Under the pieces are notes generated by a model. The model did not search any database. It saw only the letters and a program-made list of their open reading frames with translations, and had not been told where the DNA came from. This document shows, piece by piece, positions 50,090 through 59,665 of a stretch of 64,000 bases of DNA. Numbering within the stretch: position 1 is the stretch's first letter; the number at the start of each line of letters is the position of its first letter. Source of the DNA: Oscillospiraceae bacterium (GTDB lineage: Bacteria > Bacillota > Clostridia > Oscillospirales > Oscillospiraceae); NCBI GenBank assembly GCA_016293865.1, contig JAEDDG010000002.1, positions 1-64,000 of the forward strand, read 5' to 3'. A program made the translations under genes and the position numbers.

Positions 50090-51275
50090 CAGAGTCATTA
50101 CCGTTTCGCAGCTGAACGGATATCTCAAGGATATGATGGACGGCGACGGCCTGCTGCAGTCCGTTATGGTCACCGGAGAAATTTCAAATTATAAGGTCTA
50201 TCCTTCAGGCCATCATTATTTTTCCCTGAAAGATTCCGGCGCCGCGCTGCGCTGTGTGATGTTCCGCGCCAGCGCCTCCCGTCTGCGCTTTGCACCTGCA
50301 AACGGGATGAAGGTCATTGCCGCCGGACGTGTGTCCGTATTCCCGCGGGACGGCGCGTATCAGCTTTATACGGAGCGCATGACGCCGGACGGCGCCGGGG
50401 ACCTTGCCGTTGCCTTTGAGCAGCTGAAGGAAAAACTGCGGGCTGAGGGCCTGTTCGATCCGGCACATAAAAAGCCTCTGCCGCGTTTTCCGAAACGCAT
50501 CGCAGTCATTACATCTTCCGCAGGCGCAGCCGTGCGGGACATTATCCGCGTGCTCAGGCACCGCTATCCGCTGGCTGAAGTCGTGCTCCTGCCTGTGCGG
50601 GTCCAGGGGGAGGAGGCACCTGCAGAAATTGTGTCTGCACTCCGCTACGCCAACCGCTGGCATGTGGGCGATCTGATCATCACCGGCCGCGGCGGCGGCT
50701 CCATTGAGGATTTGTGGGCTTTTAACGACGAGCGTGTTGCCCGGGCGATCTATGCTTCTGAAATTCCGGTGATTTCCGCCGTCGGCCATGAGCCTGATTT
50801 TACAATTTCGGATTTTGTGGCGGATCTCCGCGCGGCCACGCCTTCCAACGCGGCTGAGCTTGCCGTGCCGGATGCGGGCGAGCTGCGCGCCGCTTTGGAA
50901 AATGCACGCGCACGCGCGGATCAGAGTCTGCGCCGGCAGCTGGAGCGGTCGCGGAAGAGGCTGGACGACCTCTGTTCCCGGCGCGTTCTGCAGGATCCGA
51001 TGAATTATCTTGCGGACAGGCGTGTGTCCCTGGACCATCAGCAGAGCGCGCTGACGGCTGCCTATCAGCAGCGGCTTTCAGCCTGCCGGCAGCGCTATAT
51101 TGCTCTGGCTTCCAAGCTGGATGCGCTCAGCCCGCTGAAAATTCTGGGGCGCGGTTATGCAATTGCCCGGAAAACGGACGGTTCCGTTGTGCGGAAAACA
51201 GCTGATGTTCTGCCCGGCGACCGGCTGACGCTCCGTCTGTCCGACGGCTGCGTGGCCTGCACGGCAGATGAATAA
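50082..51275 (+). CDS. xseA: Exodeoxyribonuclease VII large subunit
   Basis: A 397-residue nuclease that degrades single-stranded DNA with XseB. The N-terminal OB fold (SQLNGYLKDMMDGDGLLQSV, then GEISNYKVYPSGHHYFSLKD), the catalytic part with PKRIAVITSSAGAAVRDI near residue 138 and TGRGGGSIEDLWAFNDE near 205, and a coiled-coil region are all seen, ending with LGRGYAIARKTDGSVV. xseB follows 12 bases later. Confidence 0.96.
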   Translation: MDNRVITVSQLNGYLKDMMDGDGLLQSVMVTGEISNYKVYPSGHHYFSLKDSGAALRCVMFRASASRLRFAPANGMKVIAAGRVSVFPRDGAYQLYTERMTPDGAGDLAVAFEQLKEKLRAEGLFDPAHKKPLPRFPKRIAVITSSAGAAVRDIIRVLRHRYPLAEVVLLPVRVQGEEAPAEIVSALRYANRWHVGDLIITGRGGGSIEDLWAFNDERVARAIYASEIPVISAVGHEPDFTISDFVADLRAATPSNAAELAVPDAGELRAALENARARADQSLRRQLERSRKRLDDLCSRRVLQDPMNYLADRRVSLDHQQSALTAAYQQRLSACRQRYIALASKLDALSPLKILGRGYAIARKTDGSVVRKTADVLPGDRLTLRLSDGCVACTADE

Positions 51276-51287
51276 GGAGAGATCAAT

Positions 51288-51524
51288 TTGGCTAAGAAGG
51301 AATTGGATTTTGAGCAGTCTGTCTCCAGACTGGATGAAATCGTCAGACAGCTGGAGCGCGGCGACGTGCCGCTTGAGCAGTCGCTGAAGCTGTTTGAAGA
51401 GGGCACCGCCCTTGTCCGCAGCTGCGGCACGATGCTTGATCAGGCGGAGCAGAAAATTATCAAGCTGCAAAAAGGAGAGGACGGCTCTCCGGTTGAGCTT
51501 CCTTTTGAAGCGGAGGATGCATAA
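51288..51524 (+). CDS. xseB: Exodeoxyribonuclease VII small subunit
   Basis: A 78-residue helical subunit that coats the XseA coiled coil. DFEQSVSRLDEIVRQLERGD and PLEQSLKLFEEGTALVRSC match the family. It starts at TTG 51288 (AAGGAG 8 bases upstream). The gene ends right before ispA. Confidence 0.94.
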   Translation: MAKKELDFEQSVSRLDEIVRQLERGDVPLEQSLKLFEEGTALVRSCGTMLDQAEQKIIKLQKGEDGSPVELPFEAEDA

Positions 51525-52400
51525 ATGGATTTTACAAAAGAATACGACGCTGCGCGCGCGGCAGTTGAAGCGCAGCTGAACACATATTTTACCGGCAGCG
51601 CGCCGCAGGCGCTTCTGTACGAAGCCATGCGGTACAGCCTGCTGTCCGGCGGCAAGCGGATCCGGCCCGTCCTGACGGTCAAGTTTGCGCAGGCCTGCGG
51701 AAAAAGCATTGAGGAAGTGCTCCCGCTCGCATGTGCAGTGGAAATGCTGCACACCTATTCCCTGATTCACGACGACCTGCCGTGCATGGATGATGATCAG
51801 CTTCGCCGCGGCCGGCCGACCAGTCATGTGGTCTACGGTGAAGCCACGGCCGTCCTGGCCGGCGATGCGCTGCAGGCAGCCGCGTTTGAGACGATCCTGT
51901 CATCCGGACTTCCCAGCGGCATTGTGGTCGGCACGGCATATGAACTTGCTCATGCGGCCGGTGAGGACGGCATTTGCGGCGGGCAGGTCCTCGATATCCT
52001 CGGCGAGGGAAAAAAGCTGGATATCCAGGGCGTCTCCTATATCCATGAGCAGAAAACGGCGGCTATGATCCGCGCGGCTGTGCGTATCGGCGTGATTGCC
52101 GGAAGCGGTACAAAAAGCCAGCTTGAGGCTGCAACTGCGTACGCAGACTGCATCGGTCTCGCATTCCAGATTCGGGACGACGTACTGGACATTGTATCGA
52201 CCACGGAGGAGCTGGGCAAACCTGTGGGATCTGACGCAGCAAACGAAAAAACAACCTTTGCAACGCTTCTGGGTATCGAGGAGTGCGAGCGGATTATCCG
52301 CGAGAAAACCGATTCTGCAAAGGCGGCACTTGAAGGGCACTTTGAAGACACGTCATTTTTCTGCGCGCTTGCGGAAAAACTGGCAACCAGAAAAAAATAG
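51525..52400 (+). CDS. ispA: Farnesyl/geranyl diphosphate synthase
   Basis: A 291-residue polyprenyl synthetase that joins isopentenyl diphosphate to dimethylallyl and geranyl diphosphate. The first Asp-rich motif is HDDLPCMDDDQLRRGRPTSH near residue 85 and the second is QIRDDVLDI near 215; GGKRIRPVL at about 43 is the substrate-binding site. It sits next to dxs, which supplies the isoprenoid precursor. The start is the first ATG after xseB. Confidence 0.95.
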   Translation: MDFTKEYDAARAAVEAQLNTYFTGSAPQALLYEAMRYSLLSGGKRIRPVLTVKFAQACGKSIEEVLPLACAVEMLHTYSLIHDDLPCMDDDQLRRGRPTSHVVYGEATAVLAGDALQAAAFETILSSGLPSGIVVGTAYELAHAAGEDGICGGQVLDILGEGKKLDIQGVSYIHEQKTAAMIRAAVRIGVIAGSGTKSQLEAATAYADCIGLAFQIRDDVLDIVSTTEELGKPVGSDAANEKTTFATLLGIEECERIIREKTDSAKAALEGHFEDTSFFCALAEKLATRKK

Positions 52401-52417
52401 GGGTGAGGGGGCTCAGC

Positions 52418-54280
52418 ATGGGCTTGCTTGAGAGAATCAGCACCCCGGCGGATCTCAAATTGCTTTCAGATCAGGAAATTAAGCAGCTTTGTGCAGAAAT
52501 ACGCACTTTTTTGGTTGAAAACGTCTCAAAAACAGGCGGACATCTTGCGTCAAACCTTGGCATTGTCGAGCTTTCCGTAGCAATTGAGCAGGAATTTGAC
52601 ACGTCAAAGGACCGGCTGGTTTTTGACGTTGGCCACCAGTGCTATGTGCATAAGCTTCTTACCGGACGCAGAAGCGGCTTTTCATCGCTGCGCCAGTACG
52701 GCGGAATGTCCGGTTTTCCGAAGCCTGGTGAGAGCAAGAGCGACGCGTTTATCGCCGGACATGCTTCGAATTCCATATCTGTCGCGCTGGGCATGGCGCG
52801 GGCTTTTGAGCTCTCAGGCTCTGACAGGCGCGTCGTTGCCCTTCTGGGCGACGGTGCGCTGACCGGTGGAATGGCCTATGAAGCGCTGTGCGACGCAGGT
52901 GTGCGCAAGCTGCCGATGATCGTGATTTTAAATGACAACGGTATGTCAATTACGAAGAATGTCGGCGGAATGTCGCGCCATCTGGCGCACTTGCGGATCC
53001 GGCCGGGCTATACCAAGTTCAAAAATGCTTACAGGCGCTTTTTTGCCCTGGTTCCCGGCGGGCGGTATATCTACCGTCTCTGTCACCGGCTGAAGACCGC
53101 TCTGAAGGGCGCGCTGCTTCGCTGTACCATTTTTGAAGACATGGGATTTCAGTATATGGGTCCTGTTGACGGACATGACGTCCGGCGGCTGCGGCTGGCG
53201 CTGCAGTCGGCCAAGCTGGTCAACGGACCGGTATTTCTGCATGTGATTACCCAGAAGGGAAAGGGATACCCGCCGGCTGAGGCAAATCCTGATCTTTATC
53301 ACGGCGTTTCGTCGTTTGACCCGGATAAGGGGGTAGATGCCGCCTGCAGACCGACGTTTTCATCCGTCTTTGGTGAGACGATGATGGAACTTGCTGCGCG
53401 CGACAGGCGCATCTGTGCCGTTTCCGCCGCCATGACCTCCGGAACGGGTCTGACGCATTTTGCCGCCAGGTATCCGGAGCGCTTTGTGGACACGGGAATC
53501 TGTGAGGCCCACGCGGCTGCCATGTGCGCCGGTGAAGCCGCCGCAGGCGCCATACCGGTATTTGCGGTATATTCTACATTTCTTCAGCGTTCGTTTGATA
53601 TGCTGATACACGATGTGGGCATCATGCGTCAGCACGTGGTGTTTGCAGTTGACCGTGCCGGTCTTGTCGGCGAGGACGGCGAGACGCACCACGGCATCTT
53701 TGATCTTGCCTATCTCTCGGCAGTCCCGGGAATGACCATATACGCGCCGTCAAGCTTTTCCGAGCTGCGCGCCATGCTGAAGCTGGCGGTTGAGGACTGC
53801 CGCGGACCTGTCGCGGTCCGTTACCCGCGCGGCGGCGAGGGTGCATATACCGGTACGTCCCTGCAGCCTGCGGAAGTGATCCGCAGCGGTGTTGACGTTA
53901 CCTTGGTTACTTATGGTATAATGCTGAATACCGCGCTTGAAGCAGCAGAGCTGCTCGAACAGCAGGGGATTTCCGTTGAGATTGTCAAACTCGGCATTCT
54001 CTGCCCGCTCTGCAGCGATCTTGCACTCAGCAGTGCTGCCGCCACGGGGAATCTTGTTGTCCTCGAAGATGTGGTTTCCACCGGCTGTATCGGCCAGCAG
54101 CTGGCGGCACAGCTCCGGCTGCGCGGCATTTCAGTCGAACACATTGTATTGAAAAATCTCGGAAACAGGTTTATTCCGCAGGGAAGCAATGATGAATTGT
54201 ACAGGTTCTGCGGTATTGATGCACAGAGCGTGGCAGCTGCGGTTGTGGAGGGAATACAGCTTGGCAAAAAAAAGACTTGA
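52418..54280 (+). CDS. dxs: 1-deoxy-D-xylulose-5-phosphate synthase
   Basis: A 620-residue thiamine-diphosphate enzyme that makes DXP from pyruvate and glyceraldehyde-3-P, the first step of the MEP pathway. VFDVGHQCYVHKLLTGRRS near residue 70, the TPP motif LLGDGALTGGMAYEALCDAG with ILNDNGMSI near 144-175, and DRAGLVGEDGETHHGIFDL near 413 are seen. ATG 52418 has GAGGGGG upstream. Overlaps tlyA by 20 bases. Confidence 0.96.
   Translation: MGLLERISTPADLKLLSDQEIKQLCAEIRTFLVENVSKTGGHLASNLGIVELSVAIEQEFDTSKDRLVFDVGHQCYVHKLLTGRRSGFSSLRQYGGMSGFPKPGESKSDAFIAGHASNSISVALGMARAFELSGSDRRVVALLGDGALTGGMAYEALCDAGVRKLPMIVILNDNGMSITKNVGGMSRHLAHLRIRPGYTKFKNAYRRFFALVPGGRYIYRLCHRLKTALKGALLRCTIFEDMGFQYMGPVDGHDVRRLRLALQSAKLVNGPVFLHVITQKGKGYPPAEANPDLYHGVSSFDPDKGVDAACRPTFSSVFGETMMELAARDRRICAVSAAMTSGTGLTHFAARYPERFVDTGICEAHAAAMCAGEAAAGAIPVFAVYSTFLQRSFDMLIHDVGIMRQHVVFAVDRAGLVGEDGETHHGIFDLAYLSAVPGMTIYAPSSFSELRAMLKLAVEDCRGPVAVRYPRGGEGAYTGTSLQPAEVIRSGVDVTLVTYGIMLNTALEAAELLEQQGISVEIVKLGILCPLCSDLALSSAAATGNLVVLEDVVSTGCIGQQLAAQLRLRGISVEHIVLKNLGNRFIPQGSNDELYRFCGIDAQSVAAAVVEGIQLGKKKT
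53892..53922 (+). promoter_or_regulatory. Possible internal promoter within dxs
   Basis: TTGACG (53892-53897) and TATAAT (53917-53922) are 19 bases apart, with a TGG extended -10. It could add transcription of tlyA-nadK-argR-recN. It is inside coding sequence and may be chance. Confidence 0.3.
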
Positions 54281-55058
54281 TCTGGTTTTGACAGAACTGG
54301 GCCTGTGCGAAAGCAGAGAACGCGCCAAAGCCACAATTATGAGCGGCGTGGTTTATGTGGATGGTCAGAAGTCGGACAAGCCCGGCATGCCGGTGTCAGA
54401 CACTGCGAAAATTGAAGTCCGGGCGCAGACGCTGCAGTATGTCAGCCGCGGCGGCTTAAAGCTGGAAAAGGCGCTGGATCAGTTTGCTGTTTCTCCGGAA
54501 GGCAGGATCTGTGTGGACTGCGGCGCTTCCACCGGCGGCTTTACAGATTGCCTTCTGAAACGCGGCGCAGTGAAGGTTTATGCCATTGATGTCGGCTACG
54601 GACAGCTGGCCTGGTCGCTGCGCAATGACCCGCGTGTTGTATCCATGGAGCGGACCAACATCCGTTATGTCACACATGAGCAGGTTCCGGATTGTCCGGC
54701 TCTTGCAGTCATTGATGTTTCGTTTATTTCCCTGCGTTTGGTTCTGCCGGCTGTGCGCGGCCTGCTGGCCGGGGACGGCGAAGTTGTCTGCCTGATTAAG
54801 CCGCAGTTTGAGGCAGGGCGGGAGAACGTCGGGAAAAAGGGCGTTGTCCGTGATGCCGGAATTCATGAGGAAGTTCTGCGCACGTTTATGGCAGATGCAG
54901 CCGCTGCCGGTTTCTCCGTACGTGCGCTGACGTTTTCCCCAATCAAGGGGCCGGAGGGAAACATCGAGTTTCTTGGCTATCTGGGACTGGACGGTGAACC
55001 GGCGCAGATCGACATCCCCGGGGTTGTGCAGGCTGCGCACCTTGAACTGAGGGAATGA
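54261..55058 (+). CDS. tlyA: TlyA family rRNA 2'-O-methyltransferase
   Basis: A 265-residue methyltransferase for 16S/23S rRNA cytidines. An S4 RNA-binding domain (LDLVLTELGLCESRERAKAT, then GVVYVDGQKSDKPG) leads to the Rossmann domain with CVDCGASTGGFTDCLLKRGA near residue 83, VDVSFISLRLVLPAV-like segment IDVSFISLRLVLPAV and LIKPQFEAGRENVGKKGVV near 177. It begins at TTG 54261 (GGAGGG 8 bases upstream) inside the end of dxs. The upstream frame to 54189 is not used. Confidence 0.93.
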   Translation: MAKKRLDLVLTELGLCESRERAKATIMSGVVYVDGQKSDKPGMPVSDTAKIEVRAQTLQYVSRGGLKLEKALDQFAVSPEGRICVDCGASTGGFTDCLLKRGAVKVYAIDVGYGQLAWSLRNDPRVVSMERTNIRYVTHEQVPDCPALAVIDVSFISLRLVLPAVRGLLAGDGEVVCLIKPQFEAGRENVGKKGVVRDAGIHEEVLRTFMADAAAAGFSVRALTFSPIKGPEGNIEFLGYLGLDGEPAQIDIPGVVQAAHLELRE

Positions 55059-55061
55059 ATG

Positions 55062-55925
55062 ATGAAGATATTGCTTTGCCCGAACCCTGACAGAGACACC
55101 GGTTACACGCTGACCGCGTGTGTGGCCGACCTGCTTCTCCGCAACGGCGCGGAGGTGGCCGTCTGTCCCGTCTGTGCCGGCTGCCTGCCTGCACTGCCGG
55201 TTATCTCCGGTATTCAGGCCACACGCCTGTGCGATGAACTGAAAAACACGCCGGATGTTGTCGTCACTTTCGGCGGTGACGGCACCATCCTCCACGCGGC
55301 CAGAGTTGTCGCTCCGAGCGGCGTGCCGATTCTCGGCCTGAATATGGGACATATGGGCTTTATTGCCGATCTTGAGCGCAATGAATGCGGATTGATTCTT
55401 CGGCTTCTGAACGGTCATTATAAAATTGAGCGCCGGATGATGCTGGATATCGCGCTTGAGCGCGGCGGGCGCATTCTTTCCCGCGACTGTGCGCTGAACG
55501 AAGTGGTCCTGCGCGGAATTGCCCGTCCGGTCAGCGTTTCCATTTTCTGCGACGGTCATCCGATGAGCAGCTTTTCCGGTGACGGCGCCGTTGTGTCGAC
55601 GCCGACAGGCTCCACGGCATACTCTATGGCTGCCGGCGGGCCGGTTGTTGATCCGGATGCGGAAAACATCATCATCACGCCGATCAGTGCGCATGTGCTT
55701 TATGCGCGGGCGTTCGTTTTGGCGCCTGACCGCCGGATTACTGTGTCGGCCAGCGGACTTGAGACACGTTCTGCTTATTTCAGCGTCGACGGAAATGATC
55801 CTGTCACGCTGGAGCCGGGCGACCTGATCCATGTTACGAAATCACAGTGTGTGACAAATCTTGTAAAAATATCAGACCGGAGCTTTTATGAAAAGCTCTA
55901 CTCAAAACTGGGAGGAAGGTCATGA
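55062..55925 (+). CDS. nadK: NAD kinase
   Basis: A 287-residue ATP-NAD kinase that makes NADP. VVVTFGGDGTILHAARVV near residue 68 is the GGDGT motif, LGLNMGHMGFIADLE and LNEVVLRG follow, and VVSTPTGSTAYSMAAGGPVV near 184 is the family's second signature. Two ATGs, 55059 and 55062, are in frame; 55062 gives 7-base spacing to GAGGGA. Overlaps argR by 4 bases. Confidence 0.95.
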   Translation: MKILLCPNPDRDTGYTLTACVADLLLRNGAEVAVCPVCAGCLPALPVISGIQATRLCDELKNTPDVVVTFGGDGTILHAARVVAPSGVPILGLNMGHMGFIADLERNECGLILRLLNGHYKIERRMMLDIALERGGRILSRDCALNEVVLRGIARPVSVSIFCDGHPMSSFSGDGAVVSTPTGSTAYSMAAGGPVVDPDAENIIITPISAHVLYARAFVLAPDRRITVSASGLETRSAYFSVDGNDPVTLEPGDLIHVTKSQCVTNLVKISDRSFYEKLYSKLGGRS

Positions 55926-56368
55926 AAGGCTCCAGACAGAAGATCATTCTCGACATCATTACAAACAATGACATTGAGACACAGAACCAGCTGATCGATG
56001 CGCTGAATGCGCACGGTATTGCGAGCACGCAGGCCACCATTTCGCGTGACATTAAAGAGCTGCGTCTGGTAAAAGAGCTGACGCCCGCGGGCACCTACCG
56101 CTACGCCGTTTCAGCCAGCCACTCGAATGACCACAATGAAAAGCTACGTAAAATCTTCCGCGAGAGCGTGACATCCTATTGCTGTGCGCAGAATATTGTG
56201 GTGCTGAAAACGCTGCCGGGCCTGGCGCCTGCTGCGTGCAGCGCGATTGACAAAATGGATATCGAGGGACTGGCCGGCACGCTCGCCGGAGATGACACGG
56301 CCTTCCTGGCCATGATTGACTGCGCACATGCACAGATGCTGTGTGATGAAATTGAAAATTATTTCTGA
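55922..56368 (+). CDS. argR: Arginine repressor ArgR
   Basis: A 148-residue repressor: an N-terminal winged helix (ALNAHGIASTQATISRDIKE then LRLVKE near residue 40) and a C-terminal hexamer domain that binds arginine (LPGLAPAACSAIDKM, then LAGTLAGDDTAFLAM near 115). It controls arginine biosynthesis and use. Its place between nadK and recN is the standard Firmicutes arrangement. Confidence 0.95.
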   Translation: MKGSRQKIILDIITNNDIETQNQLIDALNAHGIASTQATISRDIKELRLVKELTPAGTYRYAVSASHSNDHNEKLRKIFRESVTSYCCAQNIVVLKTLPGLAPAACSAIDKMDIEGLAGTLAGDDTAFLAMIDCAHAQMLCDEIENYF

Positions 56369-56398
56369 ATCTGCCGGAATGGCGCGGGGTGAATGCCG

Positions 56399-58081
56399 AT
56401 GATCAAAACTCTGCACATTGAGAACATTGCCGTTATCGAGCGGGCGGATCTTGATTTTGAGTCCGGTATGACAGTTCTGACCGGTGAGACCGGTGCCGGA
56501 AAATCCATCGTCATTGATGCGGTCGGCGCTGTACTGGGCGCCAGAACGTCAAGGGAACTTGTGCGCACAGGTGCCGCCAGCGCGCTGGCAAGCGCGGTTT
56601 TTTCCGTCGGCGCCGCCGGGGACTGGTGCGCGGAAAACGGCATTGAACCTGAGGACGGCCTGCTTTACATTACCCGCCGGATCTCAGCGGACGGGAAAAA
56701 TATCTGCCGTGTGAACGGCTGTCCTGTTTCTGTTGCGCAGCTGCGGGTGCTCGGCGGACTGCTGATGGATATTCACGGGCAGAACGACGGGCAGCGCCTG
56801 ATGGATGAACGCACGCATCTGCATGATCTGGACAATTTCGCCGGTGATGACGCTGAGCTTGCACTCTATCACGCGGCATATAAGGCATATCGCGCGCTGA
56901 TCAGGGAAAAAGAGTCCCTTTCCACAGATGAAAGCGCGCGCGCCCGGCGTGTGGACACGCTCCAGTTCCAGATTGCCGAACTTGAAAAGGCAAATCTTCA
57001 GCCGGGCGAGCTTGACGAGATTACAAACCGGTGCAGTCTTCTGAAAAATGCCGGCAAGCTGACCGAGGCTGTAAACGCTGCAATTTTCGCGCTGGACGGC
57101 AGCGACAACGGAAGCGCATTGACAACCATCGGCGATGCGGAAGACGCACTCGGCACGGCAGCACGCTGGGCGCCGGAGCTGGAAAGCCTGGGTTCACGGC
57201 TGACGCAGCTGCGGTATGACGCGCAGGATATTGCCGAAACGCTGCGGGATTTTTCTGCTCAGCTTGATTTTTCTCCGCAGGAATACGATGAGCTGGAGGG
57301 AAGAATCAGCTTTCTGCACCGTCTGCTGCGCAAATACGGCGGGGATGAGACAGCGGCGCTGGAATACCTGGACAGCTGCCGCAGAGAGCTGGACACCATT
57401 GAATCCTCCGCTGACCGTCTGATCCTGATTGAGGCGGAACTGAAGAAAAAACATGCTGCGGTATTGGACGCAGGGAAAAAGCTGACCGGCGTCCGCAGGA
57501 GTGCTGCTGAACGTCTTGAGAAAAGGCTTTCTCAGGAACTGGCTCAGCTTTCCATGTCCGGCGTCCGCTTCAGGGTCCGGCTCCAGCCGCTGGATGAACC
57601 GGGGGCAGACGGCCTGGATGACGTCAGTTTTCTGATGTCTGCCAACGCCGGTGAGGAGCCGGGAAAAATCAGCCGGATTGCTTCCGGCGGCGAGCTTTCG
57701 CGGATCATGCTGGCCATGAAAAATGTTCTGTCAGAGCGTGATCCCGTGGAAACCATGGTTTTTGACGAAGTGGATACCGGCGTCTCCGGCATTGCCGCAC
57801 AGCGTGTGGCTGAAAAGCTTGCCGCTCTCGCGCGCACACGTCAGGTGATCTGTGTAACACATCTGCCGCAGCTGGCTGCCATGGCCGACCACCAGTTTCT
57901 GATCGAGAAGGCCGAGTCCGGCGGCCGGACATATACGAGCATTGCGTCTCTCGACAGCGCACAGCGCCGGCGGGAGATTGCCAGGCTGACAAACGGCGAA
58001 AATATTACGGATGCTGCTCTTCGGGCTGCGGGTGACCAGCTTGCAGCTGCTGAGGAATACAGGAAAAACTGCCGTGCTTGA
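56399..58081 (+). CDS. recN: DNA repair protein RecN
   Basis: A 560-residue SMC-like ATPase acting at double-strand breaks. Walker A LTGETGAGKSIVIDAVGAV is near residue 30, MDIHGQNDGQRL near 121 is the Q-loop-type region, and the C-terminus has the ABC signature RIASGGELSRIMLAMK and Walker B MVFDEVDTGVSGIAAQ. Coiled coils flank the hinge (residues 150-330). ATG 56399 has GGGGTG 7 bases upstream; an ATG at 56393 is less likely. The tyrS promoter -35 overlaps the stop codon. Confidence 0.95.
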   Translation: MIKTLHIENIAVIERADLDFESGMTVLTGETGAGKSIVIDAVGAVLGARTSRELVRTGAASALASAVFSVGAAGDWCAENGIEPEDGLLYITRRISADGKNICRVNGCPVSVAQLRVLGGLLMDIHGQNDGQRLMDERTHLHDLDNFAGDDAELALYHAAYKAYRALIREKESLSTDESARARRVDTLQFQIAELEKANLQPGELDEITNRCSLLKNAGKLTEAVNAAIFALDGSDNGSALTTIGDAEDALGTAARWAPELESLGSRLTQLRYDAQDIAETLRDFSAQLDFSPQEYDELEGRISFLHRLLRKYGGDETAALEYLDSCRRELDTIESSADRLILIEAELKKKHAAVLDAGKKLTGVRRSAAERLEKRLSQELAQLSMSGVRFRVRLQPLDEPGADGLDDVSFLMSANAGEEPGKISRIASGGELSRIMLAMKNVLSERDPVETMVFDEVDTGVSGIAAQRVAEKLAALARTRQVICVTHLPQLAAMADHQFLIEKAESGGRTYTSIASLDSAQRRREIARLTNGENITDAALRAAGDQLAAAEEYRKNCRA

Positions 58082-58106
58082 CAGAAAACGCTGTGTATGT
58101 TATGAT
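58078..58106 (+). promoter_or_regulatory. Promoter of the tyrS T-box leader
   Basis: A perfect -35 TTGACA (58078-58083, overlapping the recN stop), a 17-base spacer and -10 TATGAT (58101-58106). Confidence 0.75.
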
Positions 58107-58112
58107 TCCACT

Positions 58113-58360
58113 GCCAAAGCGACGATGAAAAAGAAGTAAAGCCGCAGCGCTCTTCAGAGAGCGGCCGGGTGGTGCGAGGCCGCGGGGAAAACGGCTTGAA
58201 TACATTTTCGGAGCTGCCGTCTGCAAAGGGCGGACGTGTGCGCACGTTACAGCGCAGGATGCTGGTTTCGGCACCCGAGAGTCCGTCTCTGTGAGGGGAC
58301 GGAAATAGAGGTGGTACCGCGTACATTACGCCCTCTGTCGGAAGACAGAGGGCTTTTTTA
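58113..58360 (+). promoter_or_regulatory. T-box riboswitch (tyrosine) controlling tyrS
   Basis: Stem I elements are in order: the gatgaaaaagaagta K-turn region, cagagag, gggtggtgcgaggcc, and the specifier side ttgaa TAC attttcgg, with TAC (Tyr) at 58201-58203. The T-box AGAGGTGGTACCGCG is at 58307-58321, and the terminator (arms gccctctgtc and gacagagggc, T run) spans 58330-58360. Uncharged tRNA-Tyr should allow readthrough. Confidence 0.94.
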
Positions 58361-58374
58361 TAAGGAGAATGAAT

Positions 58375-59598
58375 ATGACCATTTACGATGAGCTTGTGGC
58401 CCGCGGGCTGATTGCGCAGACCACGGACGAGAATGAAATCAAGGATCTGATCAACAACGGAAAAGCGACCTTTTATATTGGCTTTGACCCCACGGCGGAC
58501 TCTCTGCATGTGGGCCATTTCATGGCGCTGTGCCTGATGAAGCGCCTGCAGATGGCAGGGAACCGGCCCGTCGTCCTGATCGGCGGCGGCACCGGTTATG
58601 TGGGCGACCCCTCCGGCCGTACCGATATGCGCTCCATGATGACGCCTGAGGTCATTCAGCACAATTGCGACTGCTTCAAAAAGCAGATGGAAAAATTCAT
58701 CGAATTCGGCGACGATAAGGCGATCATGGTCAACAACGCGGACTGGCTTCTGAAGCTGAATTACATTGAACTCCTGCGCGAGGTCGGCGCATGCTTCTCT
58801 GTCAACAACATGCTCCGTGCGGAGTGCTATAAGCAGCGCATGGAAAAGGGCCTGAGCTTCCTGGAATTCAACTACATGATCATGCAGTCCTACGACTTTT
58901 ACTATCTCTACCAGCACTACGGCTGCAATATGCAGTTCGGCGGCGACGACCAGTGGAGCAACATGCTGGGCGGCACGGAACTGATCCGCAAGAAGCTCGG
59001 CAAGGATGCATATGCCATGACCATCACGCTGCTTCTGAACTCCGAAGGCAAAAAAATGGGCAAAACGGCCAATGGCGCCGTCTGGCTCGACCCGAACAAG
59101 ACGTCTCCCTTTGATTTCTATCAGTACTGGCGCAATGTCGGCGACGCTGATGTGCTCAAGTGCATCCGCATGCTGACGTTCCTGCCGCTGGAGGAGATTG
59201 ATCAGATGAGCAGCTGGGAAGGCAGCCAGCTGAACAAAGCGAAGGAAATCCTGGCTTATGAGCTGACCAAGCTCGTTCACGGAGAAGATGAGGCGCGCAA
59301 GGCGCAGGATACCGCGCGCAGCCTGTTTTCCGCAGGCGGCGCAGCAGATATGCCGACTGCCGAGCTGACCGATGCGGATCTGACTGACGGACAGATTGAC
59401 ATTCTCTCTGTTCTGCAGAAGTCCGGCCTGTGCACCTCCAAGTCTGACGCCCGCCGGGCTGTTGAGCAGGGCGGCGTTGAAGCGGCAGGAAAGAAAATGA
59501 CCGCATTCTCCGAGACTTTTTCTGCCGATGTGCTGCGCGGTGAAGGCATTGTCGTACGCAGAGGCAAAAAGAATTTCCGCCGTGTTGTATTGAAATAA
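58375..59598 (+). CDS. tyrS: Tyrosine--tRNA ligase
   Basis: A 407-residue class I synthetase of the TyrRS TyrS type. The HIGH motif reads HVGH (DSLHVGHFMALCLMKR near residue 40), FLEFNYMIMQSYDFYYLY holds the tyrosine site, and KMGKT (SEGKKMGKTANGAVWLD near 223) stands for KMSKS. The C-terminal S4 domain (SKSDARRAVEQGGVEAAGKK) binds tRNA. ATG 58375 has AAGGAG 7 bases upstream; ATG 58369 is too close. Controlled by the T-box leader. Confidence 0.97.
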   Translation: MTIYDELVARGLIAQTTDENEIKDLINNGKATFYIGFDPTADSLHVGHFMALCLMKRLQMAGNRPVVLIGGGTGYVGDPSGRTDMRSMMTPEVIQHNCDCFKKQMEKFIEFGDDKAIMVNNADWLLKLNYIELLREVGACFSVNNMLRAECYKQRMEKGLSFLEFNYMIMQSYDFYYLYQHYGCNMQFGGDDQWSNMLGGTELIRKKLGKDAYAMTITLLLNSEGKKMGKTANGAVWLDPNKTSPFDFYQYWRNVGDADVLKCIRMLTFLPLEEIDQMSSWEGSQLNKAKEILAYELTKLVHGEDEARKAQDTARSLFSAGGAADMPTAELTDADLTDGQIDILSVLQKSGLCTSKSDARRAVEQGGVEAAGKKMTAFSETFSADVLRGEGIVVRRGKKNFRRVVLK

Positions 59599-59605
59599 TA
59601 ACATC

Positions 59606-59638
59606 GGCCCGGCTCTGACACTGCGTGCCGGAGCCGGG
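59606..59638 (+). terminator. Hairpin between tyrS and nadE
   Basis: gcccggctctgaca pairs with tgccggagccgggc with one mismatch. The T run is weak, so termination may be partial. Confidence 0.5.
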
Positions 59639-59665
59639 CTGTGCAGTTTACGAAGGAGCGGAAGA

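Noticed and set aside
53892-53922. Treating the TTGACG/TATAAT inside dxs as a definite operon promoter
   Set aside because: The 19-base spacing is long and it lies in coding sequence, so it is only listed at low confidence.
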